Shown here: in pieces, positions 1 to 15,300 of the stretch | How positions within the stretch are numbered: position 1 is the first letter of the stretch | How the letters are laid out: each line of letters opens with the position of its first letter | From: Branchiostoma floridae | Lineage: Eukaryota; Chordata; Leptocardii; Amphioxiformes; Branchiostomatidae | Direction: 5' to 3' | DNA: 64,000 nt | Assembly: GCF_000003815.2 (NCBI RefSeq) | Contig: NC_049982.1 | Span: 13,671,822-13,735,821 of the forward strand | The notes under the pieces: model-generated | What the model saw: only the letters and a program-made list of their open reading frames with translations | What the model was told of the DNA's origin: nothing | Databases searched by the model: none | Made by a program: the position numbers and the translations under genes

Positions 1-347
1 TGACAACACAAAAGAGACGACATCAATCTGGCAGTATTCAAATGTACACAGAATGCTGTACAACATGGTGACAACATTTGTTGTGAGTGAAATCATGAAC
101 ATAATTCAAACTGGTCTACTTCTTAAGCAGGCAGGAATGTATATGGCTTATAGATAAAGGGAGTCATTCTTGTAGATATAGTCTTAAGAAATTTGTTTTC
201 AACAACTACATTTGAAACAAACTTCTGCCCTTACTTCCAGCATTCTTTAGGGACAGAGGTGGTGGAGGAAGATTTGTACACAAACATGAAAGTAAAGACT
301 GAGGCTGCACAAACCATGCTAACAGACAGATGTGCAGTTACACTCAC

Positions 348-3300
348 CTTAACTGACAAATAGTCCCTAGAGATGAGGTATCTGCCACTATGGGAGAATT
401 TCACATCGGAAATGGATGATATAATCTCTGAGAAGAAGGAACGGTTGCTTGGGTCTTCTGGCTCTTCAAACACTGCAGGGGAGATAACAGGCATCTCATC
501 ACACGTTTTCACAATATTGCACTGGTGTAGAACAAGATGAGATACACATGATCTATTCTGTTTTCCATGCATTCTTGTTGTTCATGAATACATACAAAAA
601 TCACACATGATATGAGCAAGTTTGAAGAGGCACACTTAGCCTTACATAGTGTACTTGTACAAGTTCTTGTACAACATACAACATGCAGCAACTACTTGAA
701 ATACGTCAGGCTCTGTAAATGTAATGGGCTAGAATTCCCAAGAAGCCATTCTGCTCACTTTTTGAATGTTGATCGCACAGTGCCCTTTGCCTCATGTCAC
801 ATAACCTAATGGTGCCTTTGCTGCTGCTATNNNNNNNNNNNNNNNNNNNNNNNNNNNNNNNNNNNNNNNNNNNNNNNNNNNNNNNNNNNNNNNNNNNNNN
901 NNNNNNNNNNNNNNNNNNNNNNNNNNNNNNNNNNNNNNNNNNNNNNNNNNNNNNNNNNNNNNNNNNNNNNNNNNNNNNNNNNNNNNNNNNNNNNNNNNNN
1001 NNNNNNNNNNNNNNNNNNNNNNNNNNNNNNNNNNNNNAGGAATAAGCACACAAAAAGGTTTATCATCACAGTTTATGACTTCACATGTACACATCAAAAT
1101 ACATGTATTACTATGTTAACGTCAAGGAGAAAAATGTCATTTGACAAAAATGGCCACATGTATTACTTACAACAAATGCTATCGACTACTTTAATAATTT
1201 CTTTTCAAGGCAAGAGGAGCATTATAGTATCACTGTAAACATCAGAATTAAGAGCAACAGCAAGGGGGAAATACACAAAACGTCACACATTTCTTCTCAG
1301 AAAAGGATACTAAAACTTCGGTCTGTGATTTCTAGATGCCAGAGGTTGATTCTGAGGTCGTCTCCAGACAGGAAGGTTTCATGGTCACTATTTAGAGATA
1401 TGGAGTTTATGTGGTATGTGTGCGCATTGGCGTACACCCGGCGGGGGCTGGCTTCTACTATCAACTCCGTGGGCTTGAAGAACGGTACCTGCAACACAGT
1501 CAGGTTATTCATCTTAATTTCGTAAGAAATAGAATAAAGGCTAAATCAGTATTTCACCAGCAGATACAGCATTCCCTTGGTAACTGTGCTCAATTTATGT
1601 GGTTGGGTGGTGAAAAGGGAACCTAGAGTTTTGAGTACTGAAAATTCATCCACTGGGACTCACACAACTGAACCCAAATGTCACAGCAGAACAGGTGATG
1701 GGACCAAGACAATTTCCCATCTGATGAGAGAGGGACCTCTCTAGAGAAAACCAACCTACCCGCAATGCCGTGATGTCATTTGGATTCTTTATCCGACCCT
1801 CATCGTCCTTCAGATTGAAGCCGTCTGGGCGCTTGTCTCGCTCAGTGATTTTCCACAATTTGACAGTTTTATCTGGAAAGGAAAAAAAGACATCTCATTG
1901 GTATATTCACTTCAGGACATCATTTTGTACATTTTTTTGGTTTTTAATTGAGCACACTGCTACAGCTGCCAAATAATTTGGATTATCATGAAAACTGGAC
2001 TGTGCATAATTGGCTAAATGAGCACAATTAAAGTAAGTCCTGTTGGGTTTATCTTGCAAGATGCCTTGGTTACCGTCACAACCGCAGGGATGGGTAAAAA
2101 TTCATTCCAGACTTCCAGTCACCCTTGGTCCCTTGTCTATTGAAATCAATAAGAACTTAATACATCTTCTGAGGTAGCACAAGGAATCAATGAGACTTAT
2201 CTCCAGTGTCTATGTCACACATACTAATCAAGCTAACTTTCAAGACTTTGTGTCACATGGCCTGAAATGGCATCATGAGGTCAGATAAAATGACATCTTT
2301 TCTTACATGTTTAGATGCTGGTGATATGATGGTGAATGATAATGTGAAATCTACTTAATCAGATGTATTAGATAATGCATATAATTTAGATAGACACACT
2401 TGTCATATAGTGAAGCACTTTCTGTTTTATGCCATTTGTTGCAAATATGTGTACAGGGCACGGAATACCACCTGCATATGCAGGTTAGTGCAGGTAAAAT
2501 TGGAGCTGAGGGGGTATCTTTGGTGTCTACCTGCACCTAGCCTACACTGGTCCATGAACTGGGTTTTACACACACATGTCCTATGATGAAGGTGTATATG
2601 GATTGTTATTAGCTTCAATGACTGTTACCTCCTATGAAGTATAAAAGAGAAAATAGCAATGGTTCCTGAACAATTTTAGTATGATCCATACTTCCTAAAT
2701 TCAAAGTGGTGCAGGTAAAATTTGTCTGGTGCAGGTAAGTTTCAGCGTTACCTGTACCAGTGCAGGTATGCAGAAAAAGGATTTCGAGCCCTGCAAGTAA
2801 GTGAAAATAAACATCCAACTCCTTACATTACTGTAAATGCAGAAATGTTTGCGGTGGATTAATGTTCGCGGTTTTCGATGAAATTNNNNNNNNNNNNNNN
2901 NNNNNNNNNNNNNNNNNNNNNNNNNNNNNNNNNNNNNNNNNNNNNNNNNNNNNNNNNNNNNNNNNNNNNNNNNNNNNNNNNNNNNNNNNNNNNNNNNNNN
3001 NNNNNNNNNNNNNNNNNNNNNNNNNNNNNNNNNNNNNNNNNNNNNNNNNNNNNNNNNNNNNNNNNNNNNNNNNNNNNNNNNNNNNNNNNNNNNNNNNNNN
3101 NNNNNNNNNNNNNNNNNNNNNNNNNNNNNNNNNNNNNNNNNNNNNNNNNNNNNNNNNNNNNNNNNNNNNNNCAAAACAGGTGATGAATCCTCTGCTGACA
3201 ACAACTGGCATTACACACAAGTTTTCTGCCCTCAAACTCGTGGACGAGATAGTTCCTCTAGAAACTCCTGTATGGCAGACTAGTTTCTGGAATTAAATGT

Positions 3301-6300
3301 GGAAGTGAAACAAATTCCTAAATTCCGTGTGCAAGCAAGCCTGTACAACTATGACTGATAAGTGACCTGTCACCTCTACACAAGGAATACCTGGCCAATA
3401 TGAGAACTTTTTGTTGGTACCTGATAATTTCTTTCATCATAAGATTAAGAATCCTGTCTATACTATAACAACTAGCTGTCCACATACACCAGTATTCATT
3501 GATCCCGAGAGGTCGTCTTGGGAAGTTTGTGACTTTTTCCACTCCATGATTTCATCATCCTGCAATTACTAAAATCTATGTGCTTCACTCCCTTAGCTCT
3601 CCACACACAAGTGTTCTCCCCTGTCACCCACACAACCTCCTTTAGTGCAGCATATTGAACTTCCACATGACCCTAAATCTCCCAGTAGTCCATGTTGTAA
3701 ATTTCGAACATATAGTGGCTGAAAATGGAAAGAAGATGAGTACCCAGGGAATGGATTCCTTTGCCAAGACCCTGCTGGTAACTCATAACATGACTGATTA
3801 TTCCCTTGTCAAGACCCTGCTGGTAACTCATAACATGACTGACTAGAGTTCAACGAACCCATCTCTTCGCCAAATAATCATGCCTTTATTCAAGACTTTA
3901 AGGTCTTATTCATGTATTACTAAATCATGCCTTTATTTAAGACTTTAAGGTCTTATTCATGTATTACTAAATAGTACCTACCCCCAAACCCCACAAATGC
4001 TACCAAAACAAGACCTGATTGTACAAGATGACCTGATAGCACCCCTGGTCAATCAGAATTTCAAGCTTTTCAGTGTCCAGCTCACGGCTTGTCAGTGTTT
4101 CCTCCAGCAAAAACATCTGTCAAACAGATGTGTCCATAGATATAGGTCAAGTGAGATACATGTATATACAAAACAGTTTATTTCTGTTAATTGGCCACTG
4201 ATTACAATTAAATGCATCTTTCCATGTAGATTATTATTTTAAGTACTCATTCTATCTACATACCAAAAAATCCTGATGATCCGTCAACACGTTCTCGAGT
4301 TATTCTCGTTCAAAGTTTGAAAGGAAATCGGTGCCTGCAGTTCCCAAAAAGCCGCTAGGGGGTCCAAACTCACAGCACTTACTCTCTGCCCCAAGGGCTA
4401 TCTACCACTCAAAAATCATGACCACAGCATATCCAAAACACGAAGTGTCAAAAATAAAAGTTTTGCTGCAGTACCTTAGGCAGTCACTAGGGGGCCCATT
4501 ATCGAACTTGACCTTCGTTTTCTTGACCCCCACCCACCTACCAAATATCATCAGGATCCATTCAAGGGTTCTCGAGTTATCTTGCTTACAGACAAACGCA
4601 CTTACATACAAATCCCGCTACAGCGCCGTAGGTAAGAGCCAGGTAAACCATTTTCGCACTTGACCTTCCTCTCCAAAACCGCTACACACCTACCAAGTTT
4701 CTTGAAAATCGCCCAGCTAGATTTTGACTTATGCTGCCCAAAACAAACTGCAAAAAACATACCAAGCTCGCTGCAGTACCGTAGGAAAACGCCAGGTAAA
4801 TCGTTTTCGAACTTGGCATTCCTTTCGACAACCGCTACACACCTACCAAAAATCACAAAGTTCCATCCACAATTTCTCGAGTTATATGCTGTTGACCTAC
4901 ATACAGACCCAAGTCGACAAAAACATACTCATCGCCATTGGCGAAGAGAATTATTCACTTTCAAATGCAGACCTCCCAATCCCAGTGAGTAAAATTGTTA
5001 GATGATTACTTGGCTCAACTTCCAATCCCCAAAACAGAGCACCCAATATCTTTTGCTGTTAAGGTTCTATTTCCATGAGAGATAGCCAATGATGTCACCA
5101 TCGTGCTGGTGTGTAGGTTCACAGCAGCTAAATACTTTGGCATTAATCATTTCAGGACTGATACTGTGATGATGACATCAAACAAGGATGTTTAATCTGA
5201 AAGACATCAAAAGCTCTAAGCCATAATGGTTTTGATTGGCTGCTGCATCTAAGACCTTTTATCTGGGATTTATCCTGAAGACGTCCTGTTGAATATATGG
5301 ATACATATGTTTATACCACAATGATGTTGAGTGATGGCATATGTCATTGGAGTATATGTGAAATTTGAAGATTTTTAGCACATGTATGTGTTATACTATT
5401 GATGTGTCATACTATTAATCACTCTTTTTATAACGCTATGATGTTGAGTTATGCCCAATGCCATTACTGTTAGTACTTTAAGAGTATATGTGAATGTTAA
5501 AGATTTTTTGCACAGGTGTGTGTTTTACTATCAATAATATTTTGGCTCGTTTTTCTGTTCCATTAAGCAATAAAAGACACAAATGATTTTATATGATAGG
5601 CAATCAGCATGCATGGGTGGTGGTGTCAGAAGGTGTAATGAGGAAGATATAGGGAGTATAACCTACCATTAGTAGATAGAAGGCTATACGCAGCATTCTG
5701 TCGAGGTAACCATCTTATTTTGTTGATTTTCTCTTCTATTTCTAAGCTCTTCAGGTAGTCGAACTCTGGTTCATGGCTCTGGAAAGTGCTGTACACGTTG
5801 TACTCTCCTCGTCTGGGCAGGGACTGCTTCGTCTGGTGGCAACGGAGATACAAAGGTGTGTTAACAACAGCAAGACATGGCACTTTATGGCAAACATCTA
5901 CACTATCTCTCTGTATAATAGGTTTCCCTGATCATTCATTTTGCACCTGAAAAACAAAGCACCTGTGGACTTTCTCAATAGATGATAGCCTAGATAGTTC
6001 CCTACAATTAATGGTTATCTGTTGACTAAAGTTATGTATTTACATAACTTGAATTTCATAACCATACCTGATAATCCATAATCTTAAAACCAAGTGAAGT
6101 GTACTGAGACTGTCTTTGTATACTTGTTAATCTAAGATAATTGAAGTAATGTCTGTATAAAAGGGCATATGTCCTTCCAGTAAACTGATGGACACATCAA
6201 TGTGACAGACGAAATTTTCATGACCAGAAAAACAGTTCCCTCCTGGAATTCATTAGTTTAATCTAAGATAATGCTATAGCCAATGGTCAAAGGTGAACAA

Positions 6301-9300
6301 GATGTAGCAATCTTAGTTATGTAACATTATGTAACATGTAATAACAGTCAACATTTTTCCATTCTTGTCAGGTAACTATCAGTTTAAATGTACATCCCCA
6401 AATGCATTGGACAATTGAGACATATGAAATCTGTAGTTTTCTGAGTCTCGCGCTTTGACTACCTAGGCATTTACCGAATAATTCACAGTGCAAGACTTTA
6501 TTGGGTATTTCAGTGTTCATCACAGGGCCTTTAATGTTGCAGCATGTGGGCTGATGACATTTGCATAGGCAGTAACCCAGATGGCAATGGCACCAGAGGG
6601 AACATATGGCTGTCGTCATTACCCTAAAATTTAGCCAATATCTATGTAAATCACTCCTGCTTTGTCATGCCACCTCTGCAGGGCTGCACGCTTGACATCA
6701 CACAACTGAAATTTCTTCTTCTTTTTTTTTAATAACAGGCAATCCTTTTGCCTGGTGTAAAACCATTCAATTAGAAGGTGCTGTTTCATCCTTTAAGAAA
6801 ACACTAGAGGAAAATCCCTTCATCTTTTAATTTATTTATTTATTTGCAAATTCAAATAAATAAATAAATCAAAAGATGAAGGGATTTTCCTCTGGTGTGT
6901 TCTGAAAGATTTTAATTGACTTCCAGGCAATACAGTTCAATGATACAGTATGCCAGTGCAATTCAAATTTCCTGGATTAATGATAAAAAGCATGAATTGG
7001 GAAGGTTAAGGTTACAGTTGTTGGTTACATATACTGATGGGACATGCCATTACCCTCATACAGGTCATGATTAAGCCAATGGGAACTCAGACGCAATGTC
7101 AAAGCTATGTTGATAGAAATCCATTCATCTATGTTTTTGGTTGGGGCCAAGAAAAATCAATTTGTTGCTTTATAAGTCTTTCTGCTGTCATCTTTTCAAT
7201 CTCTCAAAATCTAAAACTTTGATAGACCCACACTCACACAACTCACCTGACATTGAATGGGAATAGACAAAAATGGCAATGGTTACATGACCTTTTTAAA
7301 AACATATCTACTTCTGCCTTTGATAGGATCATCTCTTTGGCCTACATGGAATACTACAGTAACTGTGCTTATCACGTTCCGCAAATATCAACAGCGGGAA
7401 TGGATGCAGGAAATGGGGTCAATAAATCTCCAGCCTCCATCAGGCCTGAAACCTTTGCAGACTTCTACGCCCACGTACTCATGGACAATCAGGACAGGTC
7501 GATAATGCAGACCTTCTCAGCCATGAAAACAAAAAACACCAATCTGATATTCACAGCCATGGAGGAAATGAGGACACTGCACTCTCTCTCCAAAGCTCTC
7601 TTCCTCCATTATCATCTGCCATAGCTTACAGTCAGAAGACTCAGATCCATACACGTTGATTGAGTTTATACTTCATGATGTGGGAACATGAGGCGAGAAT
7701 TGAATCTGGGTCTCCGAGGCACATGCTGGCTTTTCAATGGGTAATTAGGCTGCACTTAGGTAGAACCCATCTGACTCCATCCCTGTCATCAGTGAATGCA
7801 CAGCCTCCTGATTTTCAACTGTTATTCACTGCCGTTCCTACATTCTTCATCAACATACTGCAAATTAAAATGAGATGTGCATCTACCTTATGATGCATGC
7901 TTTATTGTGCCAGTATAATCAGAGTATGATGAGACTCTGGAAGAATGAGCCCTTCTTTTTGCAATGTACATAAAAATGTCATACTCTGATTGGTGGTGCT
8001 GCATAAAAGAGAGTCATAACAAGGACCTGCCATAACAGCATGTTATCACTTTGAAATGGGATTTTGTAATCAGTACTCTTTTTAATGATCAACCACATTC
8101 TAACAGTCTATTTTATACAATGGCCATTAGTCTTTGTTTTCTTTTCTTTTCAGTCCTTCCTTTTCCTTGAATGAAAAAAATGCTAAATTTTCAGACTCAG
8201 ATTCATGACGGATGAATACACAACACCAAAATTAGTCTGGCAACTGAACCTATTGTCAATCATGTAGCCATCTTGAAATTGTTCTTAACTGATTGTGTTT
8301 GTACATTTACGCTTTACATCTTAGGCTTTACTGCTGAACCCACAAAAACCTTGTTGATAAGTCAATGTGATTTGACCAAATGACTGTCAGGTAAGGTGTT
8401 CATTCCTGCCTGCAACATGTGTATGGAAGGTGACAGGTGTCTTTGTGAGGGGTCACCTTCACAGCCATTCAAAAATTCAATGGTAGCTTTTAAGACGACA
8501 AGATGACGTCAATGTCTTCAGGCCTGTGCTTTGCCGCATTTGCTGGTTCGTTTCAACTTATCAAGCTTACCATATAAGCTCACAGCAAGTTGACGAAGAT
8601 GGTGAAAAAAATCATATCATATAAAGGTTGCAAAGCATACATGTATTGTAATATTCCTGGTTCTGAAACTCAAGTTCTTTGCACAGAGTTGTTCAGAACC
8701 GTTTTCATTTCCATATCATAAAGATGGCTTAGCAGAACATTTCTGGATGTTTCATGACCAGACATGAGGGAAGACTGCGCCCGCCATGTTGGACTAATCA
8801 GCTGGGCCTACAATTGGTCTACTTGTACCCATAATGTCTGCCAATTTTAGAGTCCGACAAAGGTCAAACGGTGATATTTCCAGTTGTGAGAATTAGTGTC
8901 ACTAGAGACATGATTACAACAAAAATGACATCATTAGGCACAAGAACGGTGCAAGGTTGCTGCTTTAGCACGAGGACTAACTTAACTAGCCGTACTATCA
9001 TGTAAAACGGCATGACCTCACCTCTGGCGGCTCCCTCTTGAATATGACCACACGGCCTCCCTTGTCTCCCGTGGCCAGCAGCTCGCCATCCTGGTTGAAC
9101 TCTACAGTGGAGATGATGTCGGCTGAAACAGACACACAACAGGACAGGTTAAACAGGCTGAATGGCTGGTCACAGCTACCCGCACGCTTCCACATTGAAT
9201 CACCTTGTGGGACGTTGGGCCCCATCCGAAGTGTGGCAATTTCCAAAAATAACGGCGTTTCTAGCAATTTCACCAATTATGCCCTCCTTCTACGGAGCAC

Positions 9301-12300
9301 CTTCATCCGATTTCGCCGATATCTTAATCTAATTTCTGCACCAGCAAATGCAATAAGCCCCACGTCCGACGCTGACGTAGGCAGGAAAACTCAGCTGGTT
9401 GTAATAGTTCAACATCTCTGGAACCCAACCAGACACTGATATTACATTCCCACATTTCATGAGGCCCATGGATGCTTTGATCACTCATGAATTACATCTG
9501 ATAAAAAAAATCATTTAGCTCCAGCCTCGTCTAGGCCAGGAATAAATACAATTGTGAGGTTTATGTTTTGCACTTTTATGCAGAATTTAACAACACACAC
9601 CAGCATTTGTATGCCACTACATCTGTAGAATATATAGTTATTAAGGTATTAATATAGTTATTATTATAGTTATCATAGTTATTAACACGACGAAGAAGAA
9701 GAAGGTACCAGAAAAAAACATGGAAAATATTAAATATGTATATATTATATATATGTACTGACAAGAAATAAAAATTTGCTTTCATGACTCCAATGTAAAC
9801 AAAGCAACATCAATACCATCCAATGCACCAGACTCAATATGTTACAATATCATTCTACTATATTCTTTGACGAGATCTTCAATACAATATATAAATATGT
9901 ATTAATTAGGTACAAATTCATAATCACTGTTGAAAAGCATTCAGCCAGCTAACCCAATCGACACAACGATGCAGCAAGAAAACTGGCATACAAAGTAACA
10001 CATAATTCTCTAAGTAGCAAATATTACCATGTATCAACGGAATTACATCAAAACAATCTGACAGACATTCATGACAGGAGATCATTTGGTTGATCTTTGT
10101 CTACATACAGCTATTAGTGGCCATTACAGTACCTACATGAATAATGAAGCAGTGTGGAAGGTTATTGGTGACATCCACACAGATGCACTTCATTCCCCAG
10201 GGAAGACTTATGCTCTGTCTGACAGTATCACCTTTTAGTTTAAAAATAAACAACAGCCAAAGCTTTCTCATGAACAGGAATGTTTCAAAAAATGTTTTCC
10301 CTACTTCACTTCAACTTACAAGTAATCTCTCTACATTATTCATTAGGGGACTTCCATCTGTTTGCTGTATGTGTAGACTATCTTTGAGCTGATGAAGCAA
10401 AATGACTCATTTATGTTGACTGATTAATGAAGAACTGATTGCATGGACTGAAATAGAAATATTACAGGCCATGGTGGTAACTGTACAACTTCTTAATCAG
10501 AAACAATCTAACAATCACAGTACGATACATAGCAATATCCAACATCATTATGGATAATTTGTATTCTAACACACGTAGCCAAAGCATTGTGCTGGTTATT
10601 TTTTTTTTTTAAGTTTAGAATTTAAGCATGACATTCCCTTAAGGACATTGGTGCAATGAAAACAAAATTTTCCATTTTGCCCATGTCAAAACTGACTAAG
10701 AAGTTGTCAAAATGACGTATCTATATTGTATGGTGGGATCTTGCTACAATTGTGTAAAAAAAGCATATAATTTTACATGATTAGATGATAAATCATTGAC
10801 TATCATCAATATTTTCAAGATGTGGTCTTCTTAGACCTACAATCCATGGTACAGTTACCAATGGTCGCAAACAGGTGGCAGCACGGAAGCAGGGGAATGG
10901 GTGCGGAGACACGACCCATTTCTCAGGTGTGTTTTTTCATGGAGATGTTCACCCATCCCAATCAAATCATGTGGCAATGTAGTAGAAATCATTACTTACT
11001 CGATGATGAGAAAGGTCATCACAATACCTGTAGTAATGAATGTACCATATGCGCATTTCTACTAAATTTAGCTGTAGAACTCTTCGTTTATATCTATCAG
11101 GATAAACGACATGTAGGATAACACCATACGTCTATTCCATGGGTGACATTGCATGACACTGGGTACTTTACAGGCATTAGTTTTCAGCAAGCCAACGCTA
11201 AACCCATCTTTGGAGTCTTTACATGGTGACCTTGACATGCCTGTTACAATACTGTCCATCGTTTATCCACCTCTGCAGGACCATACATTATTCAGACTTT
11301 CATAGCCGGACAGATTAATGAAACCCCCACCACACCTACAGTTATTATCCCAGCACGACTGACAGGAGATCCTACATGTAATCCAGTAGCTTCTTATTGG
11401 AGAGACAGCCAGTCATTTGGAGGTATTCAGAGGAAAGCTGCCCCATATGCAAAGATTATTATAACAAGAAGAACATGGCTAACAGAATTTCAATCTTTAC
11501 ATGGACACAGCTGGAGTTAAAATTTACGATGGTAATTAGTGATGCACCTAAACATACTGAAAATACATTACTTATGACAAATACATACACTTGATATGTC
11601 GAAGCTGATGTTAGTGGCACCCGAGGGAGACGAGTCTTTGCCTTACATTATGGCTAGCATTTCTCCTTTTTATCAAAACCGCAAACCAAGCCATACACAG
11701 TATGTTGGACCAATAAAACAAGCCAATGAATATAAGGAACATGAACAGGCCGGGCCTTACCATTGCAAATGTCGCCGTCTTCACAATCTGAGCCTACATC
11801 TTCACTTCCTGGCAACATGTGCTCAGTCTCGCGAGTACCGTTTTCTTGAGGAAAAGATAATTATTGGCACTCATTTCTCAACAGAAACACCACCTAGGTA
11901 TCAAACCACACACTGATATAGTACCAGTCTTGACGTAGGCATGACATTTTCCACGAAGAACATCCAATTAAAAGGTAATATATTTGCTTGCCCAGCAGAC
12001 ATCCATCATTCACACAATGCTGTTGGTCCCAAAGAGGGGAGCAGTTCTCCTTCATCAGAAATTTCCTTTTGTGGTGGGAACAGACTCATGCAGTGTGTAC
12101 TCAACAATACCAGCCTCTTCTGTCAGGGGCCCAGCCTGGTTAGTGTTTTTCCCCCCATGGTATAATCAAATACCGGCAGGCTAGAATGGCTGTCGTTATC
12201 CATACATCAATGCCTTCATAAAGCCACTGTAGATTTATCTGCTGGGTTTTCCACATGGCCAGGGGCTAAAGGCACAAACACAACACCATGCCTGGGAGCA

Positions 12301-15300
12301 GGTAGAACACAGATGTGCATGCAACATCAGCCAGGAAGATTTATCTTTGGAAATGCACAAAAATGGATTAGTCATGACTAACATGCCCGGTAATACATAA
12401 ACGTTGTCGCCACAGATCAATTTGATTAGATGCACAATTGCCCAATAAAACTACCCACAATAGAATTACTCTATATACAAGAAATCACCATGTGGACAAG
12501 AAATACATGCCCGTCCTGTTTTCTTGAAGATCTACCGGTCACCTGTGCAAAAATCTGCCGCATCTCTTCAAATCCATGATTAACTTCTTACAGCCTATTG
12601 ACCTCCTTTACTGGCTCTACCCAAGCGCAGCCTGACACTGGTGGAAAAACATCATTGCCTATTCATCAGATGCATCCCTCATCATGTACACAGCATCCTC
12701 CTCCGCCTCCCTCCCTTCCTCTGCATACAAAAATCACTACCTTCGCTTTCCTCCATCGTATCCAAGCACATCTTGAGCCTGTTTTTCCCAAAAGTTGCAT
12801 GTCCAGGTGGACAGGGGGAATGCCTGATCCAAAGTGGCCTCCCTGGGTGAGAATGTCCAAAGATACAACAGCCCCTCCACACTCACATAACCTCCAGTGC
12901 ACCTCCACGTGATCCCACAATGCCCTGGGCCTCTCCAGCCTCTTGGGGGCTTAGCAATCGATATGCGGCAACCGTGGCGCATGCATACCGCTACTTATCA
13001 CCACCCCGAGATGGGGGCCAAATCAGTAAACAGGACACAGTAATGGCCAAGCCACGCTCTGCACCTGCCCATCTTGAATATGGAGCACAGCCCTATTAAG
13101 CTCTTTCTAATGTACCAAAATCAGGGCACCGGTGACGACTGATATTTAAGAAGAAACTACCTTTTGGGAAGACCCAGATAGATCTGGATGGTGTATTCCA
13201 ATGGATCTACCTTGCACCATATCATATATCTCGAGCACTATAACCAGACCTGCTTTATGTTCTCCAGGGAGTTCATAAAAAATATCTGCTAGGATTTCTG
13301 ACATACTGACAATCTGACAGGACTGACTCTGTGGGTCTTCCTCAGTGAACAAAATACTTCTTTTAATTTCAAAAGCCATAAACATCCTCAATCCTGATCC
13401 ATTATGTATGGCATTTAAGCTATCCTAGAAGGCAGAGCTATACAAGGAGTAATTCATCACATTTCTTGTGAGAATGGCATGTTGCAACATGCCCACTTTA
13501 TCTACATTATCATATCTGTACAAACTGTACCAGTAAATTGCTCAGGTTTGTAATCAATATGCAGAAGAAACCTTGCTTTTTGCCCCTCCTCTTTGGACAA
13601 CGATGGTCTTCTCTGCCACTATCCATCTTTATTCAGTCTAAGAAATCAAATTTAGGAGAGCACAATCTGACCATGTCTGTAATTGAGAGGAATTCATGGA
13701 TAAGGCAGGTTGCCAATTTCATGTGAGGACAGTTGCTCCCTATCCTCATCAGTTGCAATTAAATATTCGAACATTCTTCCTATTAAAAGAATCACAATGC
13801 TGATTTATTTCTAATGTAGTTAAGGTTTAAATTAGACTGGTATCCCTGCATCAGCTTTGTCATAAGCAACCATCCAATTTTCCATTATGTTCTGGTGAAG
13901 CCAATAAAATATCTGTGTCATTTATTACTAACAACTGCTCAACTAACTGGTATTAAAACAAGGCAAATTTATACAAAACTTATCATAATTCATGTGACAT
14001 GTCACATCCACGCAAATGTATGATATAATTCAACATCTTCTTGAAGTTGTCAACACTTATAAATGGATTATAGAAGAATTGTTTTTTTTCCTCCCAAACA
14101 GAACATAATTTATTGGCTTATCCACGATCCTTTAATCCATTATCTTTACTATATGATCTGTAATGTCCTCCTGGCAGTAGTGTGCAACACAGTTATGGGG
14201 TTACAGCGGCAACTTAAGGGACCGATATTATCTTTACCCTGCACAACTATGCTAGTGATATATTTTTCAGGTTTAAAGCCCAGTGATGCAGGCCACATTA
14301 CCATCAACCTAAAAAAAAATGGCCTAAAGCTGTTGAACATGGACCAATGCAGACAATTTTTTCAGGATATAGGCACTGTCTTTTATTCAAACTTTTCATT
14401 TATAATGCTGGCTTCCTTTTTTTAGAAGAAATACAAAAGAACTTTTCCACATTAGCTTTTCCTGGAACATTTACAAATGCAAGTAAAGGTACAACCCACA
14501 TTTAAATCAATAACACGGCTTTGATTTCAACAGTGGGAAAGTTGTTTTATACAAACAAGGACCGGGCCCAAATCCACTCTTTTCTTGATTTTATTTCAAA
14601 GGAATCAGAGACTTTGATCAGAAAACAAGATTCTTTTTTCAATCAAATCTGGCAATGGCATATGTGCTGTTGTTGAATAAAGCACAATATTTTGAATCAT
14701 GGCAGATCTGACATACCATAACTATACAATCTTGTACATAGCCAAGATATCTAACAGAAGGTTATTATACATAATCTAGGCATGTAATGTAACTTTTCAT
14801 TTCTAAATTTACACAACTGATAAACCTTTTTCTCATTCTATATGTAGGTAGCAATTTAGAAGTTAAAACTATAGATTAACTATAAACCACAATGCAGCCA
14901 AGGTGGGTGTCTTATTTATCATGATATACAGATCTCTATGTACTTGCTCACATGATGCATTTATGACAATTGTTCACTATAGCTTAAGAAATGTAACAGA
15001 CAGTGCCATCAGAGACAGCTGTACTCTACATATCATGAGCATAACTTTGCTTCCATGCGGTATCTTTTCATTTATCAGATGTCGCTTGTGATTCATGACA
15101 GGCCAGAGTCTATGTTTTTTAATGTTTTATGTTCCACTTTGTGCTCCTGCCTGTTTAAGAGACATCAAAAGATTCATTATCGTGAGGGCCTTCTTTACAG
15201 CAGCTTAGTCAATCATCCCCTGACCAGGCACAATTCCATGCCCTTGACATGAAGGTCAGAGGAAATGGCAGAGCTCAGTGGAATGGCCTGTCAACAGTGC

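Larger units (their letters stand above)
1873..5666 (-). other. PPP2R2 intron rich in repeats
   Basis: This 3.8 kb intron holds a cluster of TGCAGGTA-type motifs (2455-2775), a transposon end cut by an N gap (2830-2885), two tandem duplications (3761-3842 and 3876-3972) and an old repeat with several internal copies (4265-4990). No further exon was seen. Short ORFs in 4331-5005 fall inside the repeat. Confidence 0.7.

Noticed and set aside
7253-7624. 123 codon plus-strand ORF inside a PPP2R2 intron
   Set aside because: No recognised domain, no matching splice sites or partner exons, and the overlapping frame is also open. Probably chance.
12598-12982. Cluster of ORFs open on both strands
   Set aside because: Several overlapping frames are open at once in GC/C-rich sequence, which reflects composition rather than a gene.
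13146-13391. 81 codon minus ORF ([15 protein letters not shown]...) considered as an alternative PPP2R2 first exon
   Set aside because: Composition looks protein-like, but the possible donor gives no convincing join to 9122 and no B55 isoform start resembles it.
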